Assembly: GCA_025093555.1 (NCBI GenBank)
Contig: JAIWNF010000033.1
Coordinates: 1 to 64,000 of the forward strand
Reading direction: 5' to 3'
DNA: 64,000 nucleotides
Source: Circinella umbellata
Taxonomy: Eukaryota; Mucoromycota; Mucoromycetes; Mucorales; Lichtheimiaceae
Every line of letters starts with the position of its first letter. The stretch's first letter is position 1. The position numbers and the translations under genes were made by a program. The notes under the pieces are model-generated. The model did not search any database and was not told the DNA's origin. It saw nothing but the letters and a program-made list of their open reading frames with translations. Shown one piece after another: positions 34,148 through 48,400 of this stretch.

Positions 34148-35593
34148 TTTGTTTTATTGATAATAGTAAGTAAAAAAATATTTGGAGTTCAAAGTAAAGT
34201 AAAGTTAAAATAAAATTAAAAAATAAAAGATTAATGTATACTGTATATAGAAAAGAAAAGAAAATTATAAAAAGAAAAAGGAAGAAGTATATTAGGCAAT
34301 ATCCGATCGATCCCGTCTTTTTGTAATGGATCTGCTGTGTTAGATGTGGAGTGTTGATAAAAGGGGGCGTGTGACTTTTGTTGGTGAAAGGAGATCTTTT
34401 TAAAATCCCAGATTACGTATAAAAAAGGAGGACAAGGAGGGAAGAGAAGAAAATGGAAATAGAGAAATCCTAGCAAGGACCATCATACAAACGCATCAGC
34501 TACTTATGATCACACTACACTCACAACTTCTACCTCTATTTTATGTTGTTAGATGCTGCAGGAATATATTAATGTCGGTGATTCAACTTCAATAAAGTAA
34601 TAAAATATATCTTCCATAGGACAAATATGATGAAATCATGAAGACTTTTTCATTTCTACCTTAAACTTAAAACACCATAAATTTTCTTTATCTTTTTTAT
34701 TGATACGTAACATATTTTAATGTAATATAACTAAGCGCAAGCGATTATTATAACTCATATTGATCCATAGGTAGGATTTTCACGCAATCACCATCTTTTA
34801 TCAACGAACTTAGTTGCACGTAATTTTACTATTTGGATATTGCACTACATTATAGAATGACAGGTTAAAAAGATGCATATTAGGTAATTCAATTTAGCTC
34901 AAATATATTTATTACGTATGCTAAACTATAGAGTCCTAAAATAGATACATGCATACAAGTAATCGATAGAAGGATTCAAGCGAGGAAATGTGTATTTATT
35001 TATTTTTTTAAGAAAACTGTAAACATAAGTAGAATATAAAAATCCGAGAAATATAAACCATTTATGCGCTATTAAAATGACGTTACCGTGGCAGCCATAT
35101 TATTTTTTTGACATTATTTTTTCAGGAGTTTTTTCAAATTAATCGTTGGTATTATTTAGTAGTATCTTTAACAAGATTTGACAAGGGCTTCTGTTGAGCA
35201 AGTACTGTTCTACACTACCTGCTACCGTAACATCTTTTCTTTATCATTGATTGTCAATAGCTTATGATTTTACGAAATGGTTTCATATTTCCTATTTTAC
35301 GATTTTCGACAATAAGGGATGAGCATCAGTATCAACATTTTATTCAATAAATATGAATATGTCGTCTGGATAGTTAATATTACTTAAAATATCTGCTATG
35401 TATGACATGAGCTTCTTTTAGCTAATAGATATAAGCACACACTTGTTTTCTACAGCTCTTTTTGTTTTACAAAATATGCCTGTAAAACCGGGAATTGTCG
35501 GACTTTGGCCCGGTTCCTTTTTGATGCTGTCAACTCTTATAAAGCTATAGACTGCGCTCTTGTTATTTTCTTTAAAAAAAAGGTCTGATATCA
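34148..35593. other. Divergent intergenic region
   Basis: It lies between the membrane protein gene (-) and the Asp-tRNA synthetase gene (+), so both promoters should be here. No gene is visible. A hairpin AACCGGG...CCCGGTT lies at about 35,486-35,515, about 80 bases before the start codon of the synthetase. Confidence 0.5.
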
Positions 35594-38349
35594 ATGGCAA
35601 CTCGCGTGTCACCCCTTGCACGTTCAGCATGCATTGCCTTTCTTAGACAACAAACAATTAGAACCGCCAAACCAAAACGTTTGCAAAATGCCAATATTCG
35701 AACATTTCGTTCCTCAACTCAACATTATAAACAAGAACTACAAAGTTATAAGGACAGCGATCGGTACCATGGTCAATACCCTCAACGAACTCATTTATGT
35801 GGTGATCTTCGGGCCGATAATGAAGGACACCATGTTGTATTGAATGGTTGGGTTCAATCACCAAGGTAAATTTAAATACTTTTCCTTTTTTTTTTGCCCC
35901 CAAAAAAGAGTTTAAAAGGTTGTCAACTAAAAGAAAAAAAAATAACAATAATAAATAATTATATTTTAGAGCCATGTCACAGGATCTAATATTTATCCCG
36001 CTTCGTGATGCGTCTGGTACAACACAACTTGTATTTCGTTCAGGAAGTCCAGAACTACGAGCAGAAATTCAACGATTAACACCAGAAAGTGTTGTTTGTG
36101 CTGAAGGTATTGTTATGAAACGACCAGATGGAATGAGTAATAAACAACAAAGTACAGGTGCTATTGAAGTGGAATTGAAAAGGATTTATTGTTTAAACCC
36201 TGCTTCAAGTTCATTACCTTTTTGGCCTTCTCAACCAGCAACTACTTTGGTAAAAATAAAATAAAAATAACACCTATCCTTTTTTTTTATCGTTTGTTTA
36301 CTAATCGTTTGATTATATATATATATATGTATAGCCCAATGAAGAAGTTCGTTTACGATATCGTTATTTAGATCTTCGACGGCCTGAACTTCAAAAAAAT
36401 ATTCGCCTTCGATCAGTAGTTATCAATACTGTTCGACAACATCTTATTGATAATGGTAATATAAGATAAAAAATTGGTGTGAATTTTTGATTTATAGATA
36501 TGTATAAATTGACAACATTTTTTAATTTTTTTTAGGATTTACCGAAATTGAGACACCAACTTTATTTAAATCAACTCCTGAAGGTGCCCGTGAGTTCATT
36601 GTTCCAACTCGCAAACCAGGTGCATTTTATGCTTTACCTCAAAGTCCTCAGCAGGTTAATAAAATATTTACTTTTTAGAAAATCGAGAATGGGATATTAT
36701 ATGATATCATGGATTAAACATCTCATTCTCAAATAATATGTACAAAATATAGCATAAACAAATGTTAATGGCAGCAGGATTTGATCGCTATTTTCAAGTT
36801 GCACGATGTTTCCGTGATGAAGATTTAAGAGCAGACCGTCAACCAGAATTTACACAAATTGATTTAGAAATGTCCTTTATTACAGCAAAAGAACTTCAAG
36901 AAATTGTTCAAGGATTTGTTACTGCTATTTGGAAAAAAGCATTAAATGTTGAATTGGATGCATCTCATTTCCCACATATGACATATCATGAAGCCATGTT
37001 GAATTATGGTTCGGATAAACCTGATGTTCGATTTGATATGAAGGTATGCTACTATATCCTTATAAACGAATATGTATATATACATATATGCTTATGAATA
37101 TGCTGGATATATTATATATCTATATAGATCAAGGATATAACCAACTATTTATCAGACGTCATTGAAAAGGATTCTGCATTAGACTGTTTAGTTGTAAAAC
37201 AAGGGTCAAAACTGACAGGTAGTGAATTAAAGAATATGCAAAAAGCATTAGAACTTGTAGATGAAAAAGTAAGTAACTAAAAGTTCAGTTACAGATGAAG
37301 AAAAGAAACTTTATTCAAGTACTTAGTGATAATAATATATATAACCTTAGGATTTTGCATTTGTTAAAATCAATGAAAACAATATCAACTCTTGGCCATC
37401 TAAATGTGGAAGATTAAAACACTCTAATCAAATTGGTCAAGTGGAAGCTGATATGAATAATAAAATGGATATCCAAGTAGGTGATTTGGTTCTTGTACAC
37501 AAGCGTGAATCCTATCTCAATGTAAGTCTGTCTTGATATCTATAACATTATAATGAAATAGATATAGTTATCATTTACATATATAATATATAATATAACT
37601 ATTTAGGGTGGTAATACTTTGATGGGTCGTGTTCGCCTTCATTTAGCCAATCTTTTACAAGAAAAAGGATTATTAAAAATTGATCCAAATACATATAAAT
37701 TTTTATGGATTGAATCCTTCCCATTATTTTCACCTGATGAGCAAAATATCCGTACATGGCAAGCTACACATCATCCATTCACTGCACCTTTCGATGAAGA
37801 TATTCCATTACTTACAACTGATCCAGCTAAAGTACGAGGTCAACATTATGATTTAGTATTAAATGGTATGGAAATTGGTGGAGGATCTATTCGTATTCAT
37901 TCACCTATCATGCAACGTTTTATCTTCGATCATGTTCTTCAGGTAAATAACTTTTTCTTCTTTCTTTTTCTTCAAAAAGAAGATCTGACACTGAAAAAAA
38001 AAACTTAAAAAAAATAGCTCGAAAAACATGAATATCAACGATTTGATCATTTATTGGATGCATTGAGTGCTGGTTGTCCTCCACATGGCGGTATTGCTCT
38101 TGGTAAATTATAAATATTGATATAGTATCCAGCTGTTTAAAACATAATATTCACGTGTTATTCGATTTTATAATGATAGGATTTGACCGACTTATGTCAA
38201 TTTTATGTAATACTTCTTCTATTCGTGATGTTATTGCATTCCCAAAGGCAGCAGGTGGAAAAGATTTAGTTGTGAATAGTCCCTCTGAAGTATCTCCTGA
38301 TCAATTAAAAGAATATTACTTACAAGTAGTTGATAAGGATAATGTATAG
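35594..38349 (+). CDS. MSD1: Mitochondrial aspartyl-tRNA synthetase
   Basis: Ten exons, beginning at 35594, 35970, 36335, 36538 and about 36752, 37128, 37351, 37606, 38018 and 38179, encode about 665 residues. The N terminus ([17 protein letters not shown]) is a basic, hydroxylated mitochondrial leader. The anticodon-binding OB-fold follows ([24 protein letters not shown]). Class II motif 1 lies around [20 protein letters not shown], motif 2 at [21 protein letters not shown], and motif 3 at [14 protein letters not shown]. The insert between motifs 2 and 3, with [13 protein letters not shown] and [15 protein letters not shown], is the bacterial-type AspRS arrangement used in mitochondria. The enzyme charges mitochondrial tRNA-Asp. 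It is transcribed toward NTE1, 229 bases downstream. Confidence 0.93.
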
Positions 38350-38577
38350 ATTGAATAAAAATAAAAAAAATTATCAATCTATCTAATCATAGAACTGTTT
38401 CATCCATGTTGTACGTAGCACAAAAAAAAAACTTCCTTCAGGAGAAAAATAGGAAGTATCGTAGTTAATTTTTTTTCACCAGGAACAACAAACTAGAAGG
38501 AATAAAATTCATGCACTTCAATTTTCTCTCTCTTTCTTTCCTTCTCTTTCTTTTATAATAACAATTCAAAACAAAAA

Positions 38578-39863
38578 ATGGACACTTCTTTGTGTTCTAC
38601 ATTAATTTCTGATATAGCTACTACTACAACTACTACAACTGCTATTGCAACTACAACTTCAATAACATCATGTATATCAGACGAAACAGCAGCAATCGTT
38701 ACAACGACTGACATAGCAAGTCGTTCGATTATTGGTGAAATAGTTGGATTCCTACCAAGACTTTTATTTAAAATCATTAGTTGGATTCCTTTATTTTTTT
38801 ATCGTATTTTAACATGGTCATTTACCGTTCATTTAAATTTCTCTTCCCTTTTGACCATTCTTGTCATTGTATGCATTGCTGTCTATTTGGTTGCTCGTTA
38901 TCGTTACCTCAACAAATATTCTCGTTTGAAATCAACTGAACCACCTAAATCAACTTCGTCCTTTTTTGATTTACACCCAGACGATGGTCATGAACAAGAT
39001 TTATATGAAAAACCTTATACTTACCCGGATGAATTCTTGTCTGCTTTTTTATCGTCTATCAAGATTTTCGGTTATTTGGAACAACACGTGTTTCATGAAT
39101 TGGCAAGACACTTGCAAACTAAAAAACTCCTGGCAGGTGATACACTGTTTCGTCAACCACATCAAGAAAAATCTTTTTATATTGTTGTTCACGGACACGT
39201 GCAATTATTTGTCAAACCTGATGATGATCCATATATGACGATGATGATGATGGCAGATACATATGATGAAGAGAATAATAACCATGAAGAAATGATCGAT
39301 GATAATGGACAACAACACCAAGGACAATATAGTCATCGAGTTGGTATCACTGGTGATTATGATGATGAAGGCCGTGATAGTTTTCGTGATTATACATTGA
39401 TTAATGAAGTAAGTGCAGGTGGTACTTTATCTTCTTTGTTTACAATCTTATCCGTCTTTCGAGAAAGTTTTACACGACAAGAATCCAAACGACAAAAATT
39501 ACAACCATCGTCATCATCAAACACGGCAAACGACGAAGTAGGAGGAGGTATTGCTAGTGGTAATTCTGGATGGCGTACTGTATTCCCCAATTTACAAGCT
39601 GAAGGATCGACAACAACAAGTAGAAATACGTCCATGCAGCATTCACAACATCCATTGGTATCTGCAAAACGTTCAGGATCAAGTACTGATTTTACAGTTT
39701 CAGAAGATGATGAAGAAGTATCTTCTGCAAAAGTTTTTTCTTCACCCATGGTCAATTCTCCTTCGTTACCTGGATCAACTTCATTTAATAACAAACGTAG
39801 ATATATGTCTGTGCATCCAAATATTGTTGCACGTGCCACAGTAGATACAACACTTGCAGGTAA

Positions 39864-39894
<31 letters not shown>

Positions 39895-42800
39895 TACTAT
39901 GAAACATAAAAGGAAAATGTGTTTGTAATTTGGTGAATTGGATAAAGAAATCCTTTACCCCCTCCCTTCGTTCATGATATTTCCCTCTTTTTTTTTGTTA
40001 ATGATTACATAATTTTTACCATGCATATTTTTTTTAGTTATCCCTGAAGAAGCGTTCCATAAACTGGTCCAAAAGTTTCCCAAGGCTGCTGCTCATATCA
40101 TTCAAGTTATTTTAACCCGATTTCAACGAGTCACTTTAATGACAGGCCATCGCTATTTGGGTTTAACTAAAGAGCTTTTAAGATTGGAAAGAATGGCAAG
40201 TGAATCTGCTAGTATGGATGTATTACCACAAGATTTATTTGCTCCTGGTGGTATTGAACGCTTACGACGTAAATTCACTCAACAAAATGATGATAATCTT
40301 CATGAACGGTCTGATAGTAATGAAGATAGTAGTACAAATAGTACACGCGGTATCATTCAAGCAATGGATATTCCTTCTACTCCTTCTTTAGGTTGTAAAA
40401 GTAGTAGCACCATAGCAACTGCATCGAGTGGATCTCCACAACAACAACAGCAACAGCAAAATATGTTAGGGTCATCACCCAATAAACACCACCATCACCT
40501 TCATAACAATCAACATGAAGAATACAGTGTAAAAGATGATGAACATTTAAGAGCAGCTGTACGACATTGTTTTGCAGATTGTTTAGGTGTAACTGCTGGT
40601 ACTACTACATCTTCTTCTTTAGATCAGGGTTTACCACCTCCCTCACCTCGTTTGTCAAATTCAGCATCTTTACTTAAACGGCATAACAATAAGCAGCAGA
40701 AACAACAACAACAACAGCAGCAGCATCCAGGACAACAAGGACAACATCAACCCATGGATACAGTAAAATCTCAATCAAGATACTATTATCCAATGGATTT
40801 ATTTTCTGCTGCTGGTACAGCTGATACCAGTGCATCTCCTTCATTAGGTGCACTAAGTGTTCCTTATGATGAGGATATTGATAACATGTCAACAGTTTCA
40901 TCATCTGCTGTTTCAGCTACTGGAAATGAAGAAGCATTATCTGCCAACGATGTTCAAATTCTATTTTTCCCTAAAGATGCTGTGCTATTAAAAGAAGGTG
41001 AACATAATAATGGATTATTTTTTGTTATTGATGGTGTATTGGATGTTTCCATGACACCTGCTGCTACGGAAGATTTATCTTTGGAACGTTCACAACCACT
41101 TGGACCATCGGGGGCATCCTCATCCAAACATCGCCATTACAACAGCAGTCAAAGTAATAAGAAGTATAAAAATAGACATGATAAGAAAAGTAAACGATTT
41201 AGTTTATCGCCTATTCCATCACCTACATTATCAGAAGCTTCTATAGAATTCATGCATGAAAAATACGGACAGATGGATGATGAGGATGATGATCAACTAC
41301 AACAGCAACAACAACAACAACAAGAAGAAGAGGTGAATGTATCCCCAGCTTTAGAAGGAACTTCAATTGTGGAAAAACATGGTCCTGTCATGGCTTCGCG
41401 TGCACCTGCAGGTCGTAAAGCAAATGATTTGGATGGAGATACATCAAATGAACGTGGATCTAAACGACCTTTATTTAGTATTAAACCTGGAGGTATTGCC
41501 GGTTATTTAGAAGCGTTAACGGGTCATCCAAGTTTTGTCGAAATCAGAGCCAAAACAGATGTTTATGTTGGCTATCTCTCACGTAAGAGTTTGGATCGAA
41601 TCATTGATAGATATCCTACAGTGATGCTCAAATTGGCTCAAAGATTGGTTACTTTATTGAGTCCACTTGGTAATTATGAATATACATAGTAAACAGAGTG
41701 TTACAGTTATATATGAAAAGAGAGTGAGAGAAAGAAAACAGCCATGTGACTGAACTTCATTATAATTCCTATGTTCTCTTAGTATTACATATTGATTTAG
41801 CATTAGAATGGATGCAAGTAAACTCTGGCCAAGTCATTTGTCATGAGGGTCAACCAAGTGATTCAATCTATATGGTACTTCATGGTCGTCTTCGTACTAT
41901 TCACGGTGAAAAAGGTGGAGGTATCGAAATTTTAGGTGAATTCGGTCGTGGTGATAGTGTATGTGAATTGGAAGCATTAGCAGGTATCCCTGCACCAGCT
42001 ACACTTCATGCTATCCGAGATAGTGAATTAGCACGTATGCCAAAAACTTTATTCAATGCTCTTGCACGACGTCATCCTGAAATCACTTTACAAATTTCAC
42101 GTATGGTGGCTCTTCGATCTTTACAAATGGTGAATCCAAATATTAATAATGGTCGCAACAGCAAAGTATTCAAGAAGAATAAGAATAGTGACATGTATCA
42201 CGGTGATGATCAATTAGGCAATCATAGTAAAACCTCTTCATTATTCCTTGGTTCACCATCCGAAAAATACCATCAACAACACTACCAACAAAGAAGATTT
42301 CAACAACCTGCTGCTTCAGCTCCAGCAGAACTTTATGGCCGTAATAATGCCAACTTAAAAACTGTAGGGATTATTCCTGTCAATGGATCTGTACCTGTTA
42401 CTGAATTTGCAGAAAATTTAAAGAGTGCATTAACACAGACAGTGGGAGCTACATGTGCTTTATTGAATAGTGCTACAATTACTTCTGTGATGGGTAAACA
42501 TGCATTTTCCAAGTTGGGTAAATTGAAATTAGCATCTTGGTTAGCAGAACAAGAAGAGAAGTTTAGAATTGTTCTTTATTTGGCTGACAGTGGTGTCAAA
42601 TCTCAGTGGACTCGAACATGTATTCGTCAAGCCGATTCTATTTTATTAGTGGGTCTAGGTGATGGTGATCCAACGGTTGGTGAATATGAAAGGTTTTTAA
42701 TTAATATGAAGACAACAGCAAGAAAGGAATTAGTATTATTACACGGTGAAAGATTTTGTGCAACAGGCGCTACACAAAATTGGTTGAAAGTAAGAAAGAC

Positions 42801-44228
42801 AGAAAATTTTGGATCATTTGACATGTGAAAAAACAAAAAAAAAAGGGATTTTAATCTCTTATTATAATATAGAATCGATTATGGATTCAAGCACATCATC
42901 ATATATTTATGCCTATGCGAAAACATGCTACATTATCCAATGAACGTGTTATAGGTAGACCTCCATGGTTAGCTCAAACAGGCAGAAAAATGACTGAGAA
43001 CTCAATTAATATTGTACGAAATGTCAAGGGGCAATTGGAAAAATATTATCCTCAATTTGGAAGATTATTAGTTGTAAAAAAGAACACAGCCACACAATTT
43101 GGTAGTGCAAGTAATGCTGCTCGAGATGATTTTGCAAGGTAATAAAAATAAAATAAAATACAAGCTAATAAAAAAAAAAGATGCTAGCTCAAAAAAAACT
43201 AATCTAGAACTTGTATTAAAATTTTTTTTTCTCTTTGTATATGATCATATCAATGTATTAAAATATATAGACTAGCGCGTCGGCTTTGCGGCAAATCGGT
43301 TGCACTGGTACTGGGTGGTGGTGGAGCACGTGGCATTACTCACATTGGCATGATCCAAGCTTTAGAAGAAGCTAATATTCCAATTGACATTATTGGTGGT
43401 ACGAGCATTGGTAGTTTCGTAGGTGGATTATATGCCAAGAATCGTGATTTAGTATCTACTATTGCAAGAAGTAAAATGTTTTCAGCTCGAATGACTAGTT
43501 TATGGCGTAACTTGATGGATTTGACTTATCCTGTGACAGCTTGGTTTACAGGTCATGCATTTAATCGATCTTTATTCAAGTGTTTAGGTGATTCACAAAT
43601 TGAAGATTTTTGGTTACCTTATTTTGCTGTAACAACAAATATTACTTGGTCAAGAATGGAAGTACATACCACAGGTTATGCATGGCGATATATTCGTGCC
43701 AGTATGTCCCTTTCAGGTTATATGCCACCTCTTTGTGAAAATGGAAATATGTTGGTAGATGGAGGTTATATGGATAATTTACCAGTTTCTGTTGCTAAGA
43801 GTATGGGAGCAGATATTATTATTGCTGTGGATGTTGCATCTGAAGATGATACAAGTCCTGTTTGGTATGGTGATTCAATTAGTGGATGGTGGGCATTACT
43901 TTACAACATTAATCCATTCCGATCCTATAATGTTCCAAGTATTGCAGAAATTCAATCAAGACTTGCCTATGTCAGTAGTGTTTCAAAACTTGAAGAAGCT
44001 AAAGTAACTGATGGTGTATTATATGTTAAATTACCTGTACAAAATTGGGGTACACTTGAATTTAACAAATTTGTTGATATTATGCAATTGGGTTATGATG
44101 CTGGTAAACAAGTGATTGAAGCATGGAGAAAAGCCGGTTATGCATCTGGTAGATTATTACAAGAACAAGATGATACAGTTAGAGGAAAAGAAGTTAAAGG
44201 AACTCGTGGTAGACGTAATAGTATTTAA
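38578..44228 (+). CDS. NTE1: Lysophospholipase NTE1 (neuropathy target esterase family)
   Basis: Five exons (38578-39859, 40038-41669, 41783-42789, 42873-43138, 43271-44228) join to 1,714 residues. A Thr-rich start is followed by membrane segments (near FKIISWIPLFFYRIL; SSLLTILVIVCIAVYLVARY). Three cyclic-nucleotide-binding-like domains follow: LLAGDTLFRQPHQEKSFYIV; VLLKEGEHNNGLFFVIDG; and VICHEGQPSDSIYMVLHGRL. Long low-complexity inserts with Gln runs (about 40,440, 40,700, 41,300) lie inside them. The C-terminal patatin domain has LGGGGARGITHIG, the nucleophile elbow GGTSIGSF, and DGGYMDNLPV with the catalytic Asp. Nte1 is an ER enzyme that deacylates phosphatidylcholine and lysophosphatidylcholine to glycerophosphocholine. 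The stop seen at 41,687 (TAG after EYT) lies within intron 2. An (ATT)n run starts right at the first splice donor. Confidence 0.95.
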
Positions 44229-44525
44229 AGATGTTGAGTCCTTTTATAGTTACACAAGTAAACATTTTCCTTTTTTTAAAAAAATAATTTTTTTATAAGT
44301 CCGCTAAAGAATAATAATTTATTATACATTTAAATTAAGGTTACAAAAAACAACAACAACATCAACAAAACGAACGTACAACATTAATAAACTATTATAA
44401 TTCTCTTTTCTTTTTCTTTCTCTTTCTCTTTTACTTTCTCTCTTTTTTTTTTTACTACTTTATACTTTCCTTTTCTCTTTTCCTTTTTACTTTTTAAATC
44501 TTAATAATAAAAATAGTATATACAA

Positions 44526-45967
44526 ATGTTATCTGTAAATCGATTAACAGAAAATTTATTTCTGCTTACTACTGGTATTCTTTCCCTGGTAAGTAATATA
44601 TATATATTTATATGAAACTTTAAAAAAAAAAAAAACTTACATATTATTTTTATTGTTCAAGTGTTCTTGGGTAATTGCTCTTGGAGGATTATGTGCTCTG
44701 GGGGCATCACCACACTCAGGATATTGGCTTATTGTTTATGAATTATTTTTGATTCTTGGCGTTTTATTTGTTTTCATGTCCGGCACTTTTCTACACTATA
44801 GAATGGCTGTAAGCATACACTTTTTTGATTGAAATAAATTTCATTGTGTAACATTTGTTATATATATATATAAAACATAATCCAACTCATAGTTCATTTT
44901 TATAATAGTTATTAACATTTTTAGCTATCAGTATTTCTTTATTAACTGGACAAATCGATTTTGCTGTATCTGCTGCCAATTTATTAGGTCAAAGTGTGAA
45001 TCAAGGTGGTGCAGGTGCTTACGCAGCAGGTTATATTATTATTATTATTGTTCAATTCTTATGGGTCTTTGTATTTGGGAGTGAACCCAATAGTTATTTG
45101 GGACAATTTGGTCATGGATGGACAGCTATGAACAATAGTGTAGATAATCATCAAACAGCAGCTGGTGTGAAACCATCTACTCAACAACAACAACAACAAC
45201 AAGAATATGAAATGACAACAGATAAAACCATGGTACCAGCAGGTGGATTTAATAATGTTACCACTAATAATGGTGGACCTACAGTACCTACATATGAAAT
45301 GCAAGGACATCCTGCTGCATCATCACCCCAATCACCCCCCATGGTTGCTCAACATCATCAAACATCTCAAGAACCTGCAGTTGAATATAAAGAACGCGTT
45401 GAAGCTCTTCATGACTGTAAGTATTTTTATTTTATAGAAGAAAGAAAAAAAAATTTGATCTGATGATATTATTATTATTAGATTCTGCAAGCACAGACGA
45501 TCCAACTGAATTGAGTTTCCGAAAAGGTGAAGTGCTTGAAGTAGTTGAAAAGAAAGGAAATTGGTGGCAAGCAAAAAAGAGTGATGGTACTATGGGTATA
45601 ATTCCTTCGAATTATGTAAGTCTTTTCTTTTAAATATGAAATCTTTTTTATATCAAAAACTAACTAACCTCTTTAATAGTTTGCTTAAATTGCATTTTAA
45701 TTACACCAAAATCCGAATAACGAATCATATTACTATTGCTATTACTATTACTATTATTACTACTATTACCACTACCTTTTATTCTTATTATTCTTATTAT
45801 TATTCTTTCCTTTCAAATTCATTATACATATAACTATTATATTATTATACTATATTATTATATATCTTTTTTCTTTTTGTTTGTACTTTTCTATTTTATT
45901 AAAATAACAGAATCAATGGAAAGGAGTCGGAGCTATTGTTCAACCATCCAAGTTAAATAACTTTTAA
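44526..45967 (+). CDS. SHO1: SHO1-type osmosensor, four membrane spans plus SH3 domain
   Basis: Five exons (44526-44588, 44662-44808, 44909-45416, 45482-45615, 45911-45967) join to 302 residues. Four hydrophobic spans come first: NLFLLTTGILSLCSWVIAL, YWLIVYELFLILGVLFVFM, LLTFLAISISLLTG and AAGYIIIIIVQFLWVFVFG. A Gln/Pro/Thr-rich cytoplasmic linker follows, then an SH3 domain split over exons 3-5: VEALHDYSASTDDPTELSF, KGEVLEVVEKKGNWWQAK and GTMGIIPSNY. Order, size and the SH3 position match Sho1, the plasma-membrane adaptor that binds Pbs2 in the high-osmolarity MAPK branch. The last exon adds a short tail (NQWKGVGAIVQPSKLNNF). The gene lies 297 bases after NTE1 and 119 bases before the Rho-GEF gene, all on the plus strand. 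Confidence 0.9.
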
Positions 45968-46086
45968 AGATTCTCGACTCTTGTCTTTTCTTTTTTTCTC
46001 TCTCTCTCTTCTCTTTTTTTTTGTCATACAGAAAAAATAAATCTTTCTTCAATTGGTGTTTAATATTGTATGTCTGTACGATATAA

Positions 46087-48400
46087 ATGTCAAATACTAT
46101 CACCAAAAAACGTAATACATGGGCAAATAGTGGTATATCAACTCAAACATTATTATCTACACCTGTCCATGAACAGAGTAGACAAGAAGCTATATTTGCC
46201 TTAATTCGAAATGAACGTTATTTTCGTAATGAACTTGATATTCTTTATACGGTAAATAATATGGCCTTATATAACAGATCCCCCCCCTTTGTATTTTACC
46301 CCCCTGAAAACATGATACAAACTCATTAAATAACAAAATAGTAGCGCCTTATACAACCTCTTTATGAATTCGATCATGTGGACCCACAAGAACGTGCACT
46401 GTTTATTCATTCCGTATTTAAAAATTTATCAGCCATAAAACGAACTCATCATAAATTAGTTTCTGAATTAACTGAACGACAAAAAGAATTCGCTTCATTG
46501 GTACCTACAGTGAGTGATGTCTTCTCAGCTCACATTTTACCCATCTTGGACGAATATCAAGTCTATTGTAGTAACTTACCAAGAGCTACTTATTTATTAA
46601 CAACCCATACCGAATTTCCACAACAATTGACACAAAAATATTGGCCATTAATTAAAAAACCATTGGAACATTTACAACGGTATCCAGCATTACTTGAAGC
46701 TGTTATTGACGCAACTAAATCAACTGTAACGAACAGCGTTACTACTGCAATAATAACACCAAAAACAACAACTACGACCACAACTACACTAGTTGATAAT
46801 GATGATCATCCAGATAATGAAATATTACAACTTTGCTTGGATGCTATTCGACTTTGTTTGGACAATATAAATGATCAATTAAAAATTAAGAAACAATTAT
46901 TGGATATTGAAAAATGGGTTGGTAATACTTGGCAATTGGATGCTCAAGAACGACGTATCATGTATCGATGTCGAGTCAGTATAATAACAATGTTGAAAAC
47001 AGATATGAATAGTCATTATAACAACAGCGATAATAAAAAGACGTCAAGAGAAGGCGAAATCGTTGTACTAGATCATGTTGTACTGGTTTTGTTACCGCCT
47101 GTATTATCTATACCCTTACCCATCGTTATATGTGTTCCAGATTCTCAAGACCAAAGTAGAATCACATTAGCACATCCACCTCGTGGCATTACATACCCAG
47201 TACAATTACTTGATTCATCCTCCGAACAATTAATCAGTGCTATTCAAGAAGCACAAAAAGAATTAAAACAAAAACAACCTACCATCATATCTCGATCACC
47301 GCTTGTATCATCTACATTCGAATCATGGACTTCGGCTGTACGACTTCCCTCTTCTTCTTCAGTATATAATGGAGGAAGTTTAGTAGTGGGGTCACGTCAC
47401 GGTGTCACAATTTATCCTTCACGACAACATATTATTGATATTGATGTTTCCGGTTTGGCTATCCTTTCATCATTACCATCGTTACCTACTTATCTTGTAA
47501 TAGCCAGTCATCGTTGCCAACTTATTCTATTATATAAAATTAATAGTGAAACCAACGATGATAATGATAGTAATCAAGAAAAAAATCATTGGAAGGAACA
47601 ACAACCCTTAGTCATTGAAAATGTATTGGATGGGTTTCACGTCATTGATCACTATGTGATATATCAAGATAAAACGGATATGCTTGTTCATCAATGGAGT
47701 CCAAGGAAACGACGCACGATCAAAACAATTGATGTACAATCTGTACGTGTATCTGGATTTCACAGCTATGATAATAAAAAGAATGGAGAGGATCAACAAG
47801 ATAATAATAAAATATTAGTCATGACATGCGATGAAGATTTTATACTTGTGGATATTTCAGGTCAAATCATGCGACAACGTATTTCTTTAAAAAAGAAAGA
47901 AAAACCTCTCACTATTATAACACTTGCAACAAGTAGTAATAAGAATAAGAATAATGACAGTGATAATCATCATCATTATTATTGTCAGAAACAAAATCAA
48001 GAACGTTTATGCTATAATCGATTTGTATACACAATGGATCAAAAGACTTTGATTTGTGAGTGGGAAATAAGGCCTAAACATGTAGTCTATTCCGATCCAT
48101 ATTTATTAGCATTTGATCAAAAACAATGTGTGGAAGTACGACATGCAGAAACGGTAAATATTATTCTATCTATCTATATGTATATATGTATATATATATA
48201 TATATGTGAACTAATGAAATTAATATGAACAGGGTGCATTGGTACATATCTTATATGAAGAACGGTGTAAATTGATAGGAAAATCATTCAATCATGATAC
48301 TAATACTGAAGAAATATTTTTAAAAGTTCAAAATGGAAAAACATATACTCTAGTTACATTTTTAAAAACGCATATACCATTGATATCATTCTCATCATAA
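46087..48400 (+). CDS. Rho guanine nucleotide exchange factor with DH and CNH domains (Rom2/Tus1-like)
   Basis: Three exons (46087-46251, 46345-48153, 48233-48400) join to 713 residues. The DH (Rho-GEF) domain starts at RQEAIFALIRNERYFRNELDIL (about residue 37) and includes the conserved helix KKPLEHLQRYPALLEAVID. A weak PH-like region follows (RRIMYRCRVS... VVLDHVVLVLLPPV). The last 300 residues are a citron-homology (CNH) beta-propeller with SLVVGSRHGVTIYP and, at the end, ALVHILYEERCKLIGK. DH-PH-CNH proteins activate Rho1 in cell-wall integrity signalling. This one is short: yeast Rom2-type proteins have a long N-terminal region with a DEP domain, and only 119 bases separate this start from SHO1. 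Gln/Asn/Lys-rich inserts interrupt the CNH part. Confidence 0.8.

Noticed and set aside
35486..35515. Hairpin AACCGGG...CCCGGTT as a terminator or riboswitch
   Set aside because: It lies in a eukaryotic promoter region about 80 bases before a start codon; a short chance stem is more likely.
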